In this document: in pieces, positions 5,209 through 10,045 of the stretch
Layout: every line of letters starts with the position of its first letter
Position numbering within the stretch: position 1 is the stretch's first letter
From: JAVBNO01 sp031551485
GTDB lineage: Bacteria; Bacillota; Clostridia; Oscillospirales; Ruminococcaceae
Direction: 5' to 3'
DNA: 10,045 nt
Assembly (NCBI GenBank): GCA_031551485.1
Contig: JAVBNO010000049.1
Location: 1-10,045, forward strand
The notes under the pieces: model-generated
Database searches by the model: none
What the model was told of the DNA's origin: nothing
The model's input: the letters and a program-made list of their open reading frames with translations, nothing else
Program-made: the position numbers and the translations under genes

Positions 5209-7917
5209 CTATGCCCGCCGCAGTTTGGGGATCAAAATCGTAACCAACAGCCAGAATATCTGGTAGACAATGACGGCAAGCCAGCTCATTTGGTTCATCG
5301 ACTGCATAAAGGCCAAAAAAGCGGTAATGGCAAAGCCCAGAATGATGGAGGCCATGAGCATGAGCGTGGCCGTGTTGATGGCCTTGCCGCATTGGCGGGT
5401 ACCCCGCAACAGACAGATGATAGCAGCAGCAGTGCCGTTATGGGCGGCATAGCATTTGGTAGCCTGCTGGGGTCGGGTGAGCGTTGCCATCTCGTTTTGC
5501 AGTTTAGCGGGCAACACTTTCACCAAGTCGGTGGGATAACCGTAGATTTCATCAATTTTTTCCGCCGTCACATTGGGGTCGGTAGAGCTGACGATGAGGT
5601 TGATATCACTTTTGACAAGACGATTGAGGGCTTCGGCAACCGTATCGTCGCCATTATAGGTGAGTACATACATGGCGGTCAGTTCGCCGGAGTTGGAAAG
5701 ATAGAGAAGTTGGCGGCGGTCGACCGTGTATTTTGCCTCGTAGTCCAGAGAGGGGATGTCGATGCCGTGATGCTTCATCAACTCGCGGTTGCCGATAAGC
5801 ACCCGCTTGCCGTCCACCCAGGCGGAAAGGCCCATGCCGTCCTCATAATTGATGGTCTCGACTTTTTTAAGGATTTCAGCCCGCCCGCCAATCATTTCGA
5901 AGAAAATGGGGCGAAGCGTAGAATCGCAGCCGCAGATGACGCTGGCAGCATCCAGGATCGCTTCGTCAATGCGGTTTTTTTGAAAAATCTTAATGCCGTG
6001 CAGTTCAATACTGCCCTTGGGAAAGAGGTCGGAACAGCCCAGCACCACCGAATCGGCGTTACCGAACTGGTCGACGGATTCATAGCCCGGCACCATGGCC
6101 CCCCACTTGGACAGCCGGCTGCGGAGAGATGCCATTGGCAAATTGGCGGCCAGTGTGGCGGCAAAGGGGGCGCAAACCGTGCCCATGGCCGCAAAAATGC
6201 TGACCGATACAAAAATGCTGGGGACAAAAAGCATATAGGAGATGACCGCCATGATGATGCCGGCCAAAATGACCACAGGAGCCGCCAGGCGGGTAACGGT
6301 TTCGGTTTGGTCTTGGCTATAGGCGATATCCAAAAAAGAGTGGAATCGCTCGGTTCTTTGCGAATAGGCCACCTTTTCGCTTTCCTTCACATAGCCTTTT
6401 GTCAGCTCGTAGGAAAACTCCCGATTGGCAATCAGGCGCAGGCTATGGTCGGGTTTTTCCTCTTTGAGGAAGCGGAAACTTTTGCCTATGCGGTTTACGA
6501 GGGCACATTTGCCAAGGGTGTTGAAGAAGAGAATGAGTGCGGCCACCGGCAGATAAAGATGGACGCCGGTAGCGGCATATTGCTGTGGCGACACAGCAAA
6601 CAGAGTGCCCTGGATAACCGAAGCCACCACAGCCATGGCGGCAAAGGAATCGTGGTCTGCTTTTAAGGTAAGCAGGGAGATAATGCCACCGCCAACCGTA
6701 TTGGCGCAGATGAGCGCATTGGCTACCAAAACCCCCACATTGACAATGAGGAACATCCGCAGGTCATTTTCGGGAAACATAAAGGGCGGCAATGAGAGGG
6801 GGTATACGTAGGAAAAGGCCAAATAAATTTGGACGATGGTGCAAATGGAGGTTAAAATGAGGCGAACAACCAGACTGGTGCGTTGGGAGGCGATTTCTTC
6901 CACAATTTCTCCATCGGTGGTGGGGTCTGCCTCATCCGAAAAGTCGGACATCAGATAGGCGGCCGCATCGGTTGTCGTTGTGGAGCGGCGACGCACCGGC
7001 TCTTCCGCATGCGGATAGCCGGAAGGCGGCGGAGCGCTGAGGTCGCGGCCTGTGCTTTGGTAGGTTCCTGCCGTCCCCGCGGCACCGTAAGCCGACACCG
7101 TCGGTATATCGATTCGGGTCGTACCACCGGTATCGTAATAACCGGCAGCTTCGTCCTCGGGCACAGTTTCGAAGCCAAAGGAGGACAATCGGCTGTCCAC
7201 CGAGCGCTCGTTGGCTTTGGGGCGGCGGGTGGGTTTGGGCGCAATCGGCTGTTCAACGTAATCGGCGGTAACATTTGGGCGCGGGGGCGCCGGAGGGGGG
7301 GCCGCCACAGGACGGGCTGCGGTATCGTAAGGTGATTGACCTTCATATTCATCGTAGCCGGCGCGATATCGTTGGGCCATCGTTGTGGTTCCATGTTCCT
7401 GGGACCGGCGCGGTTCCGGGGCGTAGCCGTAGCCGGACGGTGCCGACGGCGGGTAAGAAGCGGGGGGCTGCGGCTGGTAGGCGGGCGGCTGCACAGGCGT
7501 TTGGTCGGGCTCCGGCATTCGGGCTACCCGGTCGCTGGTGCGATAATCGTTAGATACGGGTGGACGGGACGGCTGAGGCGCGGGCGGCCTCGGTTCCGGT
7601 CGGTTGGCGGGGGCAGCCGAAGGACGGTAAGGCGTAAAACGTTCGTCGTCGCCGCTTTGAGCCGGGGAGGGGCTGTAGCCGCCCTGCCCGCTTGTGCCCG
7701 AGGGACGGGAGGACGGAACGGCACTGCTGCCGTAATCATCATAATTCGGCTCCGGTGCGGGGGACTTTGGCTTTACATAATCGTAGGGCTCGTCAAAATT
7801 GGTTTGGCTATGCCTGTTTTCCGGCGCAGGGGAAGGCGGGGCATAATCCTGCCGGGGACCCGTCTGTTTTTTGCGTTTGATCTCATCCAGGATATCGTCC
7901 ACTTTGTAATTGTCCAT
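5209..7917 (-). CDS. Degenerate P1B-type ATPase-like protein with disordered N-terminus
   Basis: A 902-residue protein from the ATG at 7915-7917, chosen for its AAAGGTGG site 9 bases upstream (7927-7934). An in-frame ATG at 7962 would add 15 residues. Residues 1-18 (VDDILDEIKRKK) look like a charged amphipathic helix. About 20-340 are rich in Pro, Ser, Tyr, Arg and Gly, low-complexity and presumably disordered in the cytoplasm. Then come four membrane segments (about 350-372, 387-406, 426-442, 454-472), a short cytoplasmic domain, two more segments (545-564, 567-590), a large cytoplasmic region, and two last segments (851-872, 878-897). This is the P1B ATPase order. RLSKWGAMVPGYESVDQFG (601-619) and DGKRVLIGNRELM (702-714) match the flanks of the phosphorylation site and the nucleotide-binding domain. 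The DKTGT site reads GCSDL (627-631), the TGD site reads SSTDPN (777-782), no GDGxND is seen, and TGE is absent. It is probably a non-catalytic relative. The substrate or ligand is unknown. It is likely co-transcribed with rlmB. Confidence 0.8.
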   Translation of the reverse strand: MDNYKVDDILDEIKRKKQTGPRQDYAPPSPAPENRHSQTNFDEPYDYVKPKSPAPEPNYDDYGSSAVPSSRPSGTSGQGGYSPSPAQSGDDERFTPYRPSAAPANRPEPRPPAPQPSRPPVSNDYRTSDRVARMPEPDQTPVQPPAYQPQPPASYPPSAPSGYGYAPEPRRSQEHGTTTMAQRYRAGYDEYEGQSPYDTAARPVAAPPPAPPRPNVTADYVEQPIAPKPTRRPKANERSVDSRLSSFGFETVPEDEAAGYYDTGGTTRIDIPTVSAYGAAGTAGTYQSTGRDLSAPPPSGYPHAEEPVRRRSTTTTDAAAYLMSDFSDEADPTTDGEIVEEIASQRTSLVVRLILTSICTIVQIYLAFSYVYPLSLPPFMFPENDLRMFLIVNVGVLVANALICANTVGGGIISLLTLKADHDSFAAMAVVASVIQGTLFAVSPQQYAATGVHLYLPVAALILFFNTLGKCALVNRIGKSFRFLKEEKPDHSLRLIANREFSYELTKGYVKESEKVAYSQRTERFHSFLDIAYSQDQTETVTRLAAPVVILAGIIMAVISYMLFVPSIFVSVSIFAAMGTVCAPFAATLAANLPMASLRSRLSKWGAMVPGYESVDQFGNADSVVLGCSDLFPKGSIELHGIKIFQKNRIDEAILDAASVICGCDSTLRPIFFEMIGGRAEILKKVETINYEDGMGLSAWVDGKRVLIGNRELMKHHGIDIPSLDYEAKYTVDRRQLLYLSNSGELTAMYVLTYNGDDTVAEALNRLVKSDINLIVSSTDPNVTAEKIDEIYGYPTDLVKVLPAKLQNEMATLTRPQQATKCYAAHNGTAAAIICLLRGTRQCGKAINTATLMLMASIILGFAITAFLAFMQSMNQMSWLAVIVYQIFWLLVTILIPKLRRA

Positions 7918-7996
7918 CTGCTTTCGCCACCTTTTGTTGGCGCCCTGTGAACGCGGGCGCATCGTTCTATCCTACATCAAAGCTGCTTATATCTTA

Positions 7997-8773
7997 CTAT
8001 TTATGCTTTGCCGCGCCGCGCTGGCGCACTGTTTCATACATCAGGATACCGGCTGCCACCGACGCATTGAGGGAATTGGTCTGGCCGAGCATGGGCAGCG
8101 CGACCACAAAGTCGCAATTTTCTTTGACAAGACGGCTGATGCCTTCTCCCTCGGCGCCTACGACAAGGCCCATATGGCCGGTAAGGTCGGTGGTGTTCCA
8201 ACTTTGCCCAGAGGCGTCGGCACCATAGATCCATATGCCGCGCTTTTTAAGCTGGCGGATCGCATCCACCAAATTGGGTACCCGGGCCACCGGCAGATAG
8301 AGGGCAGCACCTGCCGATGTTTTGGAGACAATGGGTGACAGTCCCGCACTGCGGCGTTTAGGAATGATTAGGCCGTGGGCACCGGCGGCTTCGGCGGTGC
8401 GGATGATGGCGCCCAGATTGTGGGGATCCTCGATGCCGTCAGCCAAAATGATGAAAGCGGGGGATTCGCTGCTTAAAGCAGCATCCACAATCGCTTCCAG
8501 CGTAGAATAAGCATAGGCAGCCAACAAAGCGGCCACGCCCTGGTGGCTGGTGCCGCCGGCCAAATGGTCCAGCTTGGCCGGTGCCACTTCTTTTACCGGT
8601 ATGCCTTTTTGCTTGGCAATGGCAACAATTTTGAGAGCCGTTCCCTGAAGGTTTCCTTTTTGTATGTAAATGCTTTCGACCTCCCGGTCGGTAGCGAGAA
8701 GTTCATTGACGGCATTGCGGCCGACGATTAAACTGTCCGGTTTGTCCTGGAGATATTCCTGCGATTTTTCCAT
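7997..8773 (-). CDS. rlmB: 23S rRNA 2'-O-methyltransferase, RlmB/TrmH (SPOUT) family
   Basis: About 258 residues, typical for RlmB. It transfers a methyl group from S-adenosylmethionine to a ribose 2'-OH, in the RlmB group on G2251 of 23S rRNA. The N-terminal substrate-binding domain has VGRNAV (17-22) and HQGV (77-80). The knotted SPOUT domain has motif 1 DPHNLGAIIRTAEAAG (116-131) with the conserved Asn and Arg, motif 2 GLVVGAEGEGISRL (202-215), and motif 3 LPMLGQTNSLNASVA (226-240). The start is uncertain: I use the ATG at 8771-8773 because it places VGRNAV where relatives have it. In-frame ATGs at 8782 and 8833 are possible, and none has a strong ribosome binding site. No terminator follows; the next gene begins about 80 bases downstream on the same strand. 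Ribosome maturation is its likely role. TrmH-family members of other specificity cannot be excluded. Confidence 0.88.
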   Translation of the reverse strand: MEKSQEYLQDKPDSLIVGRNAVNELLATDREVESIYIQKGNLQGTALKIVAIAKQKGIPVKEVAPAKLDHLAGGTSHQGVAALLAAYAYSTLEAIVDAALSSESPAFIILADGIEDPHNLGAIIRTAEAAGAHGLIIPKRRSAGLSPIVSKTSAGAALYLPVARVPNLVDAIRQLKKRGIWIYGADASGQSWNTTDLTGHMGLVVGAEGEGISRLVKENCDFVVALPMLGQTNSLNASVAAGILMYETVRQRGAAKHK

Positions 8774-8870
8774 TTCACACATCCAACTTGCATACTCAAA
8801 AAAGCGTTTTCTGTTTTCATTATACCGGTGCATAACACAAAAGCGGTACCACAGCCGGTATCGCTATTTT

Positions 8871-8899
8871 TTGACAGTATTTTCGCCATTTATTATAAC
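8871..8899 (+). promoter_or_regulatory. Near-consensus plus-strand promoter with no sense gene
   Basis: TTGACA (8871-8876), 17 bases, then TATAAC (8894-8899) gives 11 of 12 consensus matches. It points right, into the antisense strand of the small gene at 8972-9238, and further on towards the DNA glycosylase gene at 9683. Its -10 overlaps the leftward -10 at 8892-8897. Either it makes an antisense or long-leader RNA, or it is a by-product of -10 symmetry. Confidence 0.5.
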
Positions 8900-8920
8900 A
8901 CACCGGCCATAAATTGTATA
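8892..8920 (-). promoter_or_regulatory. Candidate promoter of the rlmB operon
   Basis: On the minus strand TATACA (8915-8920, 4 of 6 matches) and a perfect TATAAT (8892-8897) are separated by 17 bases. The start near 8885 gives a leader of about 110 bases to the chosen start. A second TATAAT on the same strand at 8819-8824 lacks a clear -35. If that one were used, the ATG at 8833 would lie outside the transcript, which would favour one of the downstream starts. Confidence 0.5.
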
Positions 8921-8971
8921 GCTTTCAAGGGGAATCGTTGGAAAAAGTTTACGTGCGCTTAATGAATTGGA

Positions 8972-9238
8972 TCAATGCCAAAAATGCACAAGAAACATAA
9001 TTCCGGCACCCACACAGGCGGCTACCGTTAGTTTGAGGGCATCGAAAAGGATGCGCAGCCTTTTTTCGGGGCGGCGGGGGCGATAGGCAATGGTGTTGAT
9101 ATATTCCTTGCCCTTATGGCGAAGTACGGCCAGATCCCGTTCTTCTTTACCGGGTTTGACGAAGAGGATGGCGCGTTCGAAGTATTCGTTTTCCATATCC
9201 ACAACTTCCACCACATTTTTACGCACGCCTTTGAGCAT
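8972..9238 (-). CDS. Small tail-anchored membrane protein, unknown function
   Basis: An 88-residue protein starting at the ATG at 9236-9238, which has an excellent AGGAGG site (9246-9251) at 7 bases. An in-frame ATG at 9271 would add 11 residues but lacks such a site. Residues 1-63 are charged and soluble (for example DMENEYFERAILFVKPGKEE, 14-33), with a basic stretch RPRRPEKRLR (53-62) just before the single hydrophobic helix (about 64-85), and the chain ends three residues later. This predicts a cytoplasmic domain anchored by its C-terminus. I recall similar short proteins in clostridial genomes without a known function. Its strong translation start and protein-like composition support a real gene. 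Confidence 0.75.
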   Translation of the reverse strand: MLKGVRKNVVEVVDMENEYFERAILFVKPGKEERDLAVLRHKGKEYINTIAYRPRRPEKRLRILFDALKLTVAACVGAGIMFLVHFWH

Positions 9239-9649
9239 GACGTCCCCTCCTCTTTTGTTTCTTGTTGGCAACCGATTGCTGCGTCCTAATCATTATTTTT
9301 CGTCTATTTGATCACCAATATTCACCTTTGTCGGAAAATATTTGAAAATTTAAAGTGAGGTTTTTCCACTCTTTATTTTGTAATAAAATGGTTTTAATGG
9401 TAAATATTTTACATTGAGTAGAATTTTTCTTCAATGGTCTTGCTTTTTGTGCCAAAACATGTTGAAAACTCTGTTGAATGAGTGGAAAATCCGCTTTTTA
9501 CGCCATTTTCATTTTGCATTTTTTGTGGATATTCATGTCGATAGATGTCGAATTTGATAACATATAGTTGAAAACGATCGCTCTTACAAAAGAAAAGGCC
9601 CGCAATTGAGGAATTAGATGTACCCGGCATGTTCAGGCCAGGTGTTCTG
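9239..9649. other. AT-rich intergenic region between divergent genes
   Basis: About 410 bases with no convincing gene. The minus-strand frame at 9409-9693 overlaps the start of the glycosylase gene and has no ribosome binding site, so I do not call it. The region holds four sites resembling DnaA boxes (9362-9370, 9460-9468, 9481-9489, 9524-9532), small AT-rich palindromes (GTAAA-TAT-TTTAC at 9400-9412; ATTTT/AAAAT at 9375-9389), and a direct repeat ATGTCGA at 9535-9541 and 9545-9551, spaced 10 bases. I found no clear leftward promoter for the small gene at 8972-9238. Confidence 0.5.
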
Positions 9650-9658
9650 TGGTATAAT
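9650..9658 (+). promoter_or_regulatory. Extended -10 promoter of the DNA glycosylase gene
   Basis: TGGTATAAT fits the TGn-TATAAT extended -10 pattern exactly. The -35 region (TGTTCA at 9630-9635, 17-base spacer) is poor, as is usual for extended -10 promoters. A start near 9665 would give a very short leader carrying the AAAGGCGG ribosome binding site. Confidence 0.6.
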
Positions 9659-9682
9659 TTTGACAGAAAGGCGGTATGCCAA

Positions 9683-10045
9683 ATGGAGGCCACACAGCAG
9701 GGGCAGGATGTATATGTAACAGATGCAACTCATTTTGATTTACCAGTTACGCTGGATTGCGGGCAGGCATTCCGATGGCACAAAGACGAAGAGGATGGTT
9801 TTTTGGGGGTGGCCGGCAGGCGGTTGTTGCATATCGTACCAGCCGGCAATGCCAGCTTTGTGCTGCGCAATACAAGTCTTATCGATTTTGAAGGATTTTG
9901 GCGCCATTATTTTGATTTGGACCGGGATTATGACGTGCTTCATCAACTATTTTGCACCGATCCGCTGCTTGGCCGGGCGGTGGTATTTTGTCCGGGACTG
10001 CGAGTGCTGCGGCAAGAGCCGTGGGAAGCTTTGTGCACCTTCATC
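9683..10045 (+). CDS. ogg: 8-oxoguanine DNA glycosylase, N-terminal part (cut by window end)
   Basis: The frame is open from the ATG at 9683-9685 to the last base, 121 codons. AAAGGCGG lies 8 bases upstream. The fragment matches the N-terminal domain of OGG1-type bifunctional glycosylases, which remove 8-oxoguanine and cut the strand: LDCGQAFRWH (24-33), the strand FLGVAGRRL (40-48), FWRHYFDLDRDYD (72-84), DPLL (93-96), and GLRVLRQEPWEAL (105-117), where the family has GLRxLRQDPWE. The helix-hairpin-helix region with the catalytic Lys and Asp lies beyond the window, so activity cannot be judged. It is the only plus-strand gene besides the DUF4830 gene. Confidence 0.9.
   Translation, partial: MEATQQGQDVYVTDATHFDLPVTLDCGQAFRWHKDEEDGFLGVAGRRLLHIVPAGNASFVLRNTSLIDFEGFWRHYFDLDRDYDVLHQLFCTDPLLGRAVVFCPGLRVLRQEPWEALCTFI

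Noticed and set aside
5182..6666. A 494-codon plus-strand open frame
   Set aside because: It lies wholly antisense to the large membrane-protein gene, has no ribosome binding site or promoter, and is rich in His and Gln as expected from mirrored codons.
5209..7917. Calling the large gene a functional heavy-metal pump
   Set aside because: The overall fold matches a P1B ATPase, but the phosphorylation, TGD, GDGxND and TGE motifs and the CPC site are not intact.
9535..9551. A 7-bp direct repeat ATGTCGA spaced 10 bases
   Set aside because: Two copies of a 7-mer in AT-rich DNA can arise by chance, and no promoter is aligned with them.
9409..9693. A 94-codon minus-strand frame in the AT-rich gap
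   Set aside because: It overlaps the glycosylase promoter and start, has no ribosome binding site, and has a composition typical of translated AT-rich spacer.

Overview
The window looks like a chromosomal segment of a Gram-positive anaerobe of the class Clostridia (Bacillota), most likely of the Oscillospirales type. The signs are strong AGGAGG-like ribosome binding sites, SigA-type promoters (TTGACA-N17-TATAAT variants), Rho-independent terminators, moderately GC-rich genes with AT-rich intergenic DNA, a DUF4830-type protein, and a second EF-G-like GTPase of the type common in Firmicutes. The assignment rests on sequence character and remembered family features, not on a search. I see no insertion sequence, phage gene, tRNA, rRNA or CRISPR array.

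Layout, left to right. Positions 1-299 are AT-rich and non-coding, with a candidate divergent promoter pair around a 13-bp perfect-arm palindrome (187-199). A minus-strand operon follows, read from about 1855 down to 334: a lipoprotein with a tandem-repeat signal peptide, then an RsuA-type 16S rRNA pseudouridine synthase, ending in a terminator at 291-319. At 1877-1928 two near-consensus promoters face away from each other and overlap in their -10 boxes. One drives the lipoprotein operon, the other a plus-strand gene (2008-2658) for a membrane-anchored DUF4830 protein with a seven-cysteine tail. Two hairpins separate it from the convergent EF-G-like gene (2860-4941, minus), which has its own promoter at 5014-5042.

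Positions 5209-8773 (minus) hold a probable two-gene operon: an RlmB/TrmH-type rRNA 2'-O-methyltransferase, then a ~900-residue protein with a long proline-rich disordered N-terminus joined to what looks like a catalytically dead P1B-type ATPase. A small tail-anchored protein (8972-9238, minus) lies upstream. An AT-rich gap of about 440 bp follows, and then a plus-strand 8-oxoguanine DNA glycosylase gene cut by the window end.

Three genes act on rRNA or the ribosome (RsuA type, RlmB type, EF-G type). The rest are envelope proteins of unknown role plus one DNA-repair enzyme. The most unusual items are the degenerate P-type ATPase with its disordered extension, the cysteine-rich DUF4830 tail, the EF-G paralogue with altered GTPase motifs, and several divergent promoters with overlapping -10 boxes.
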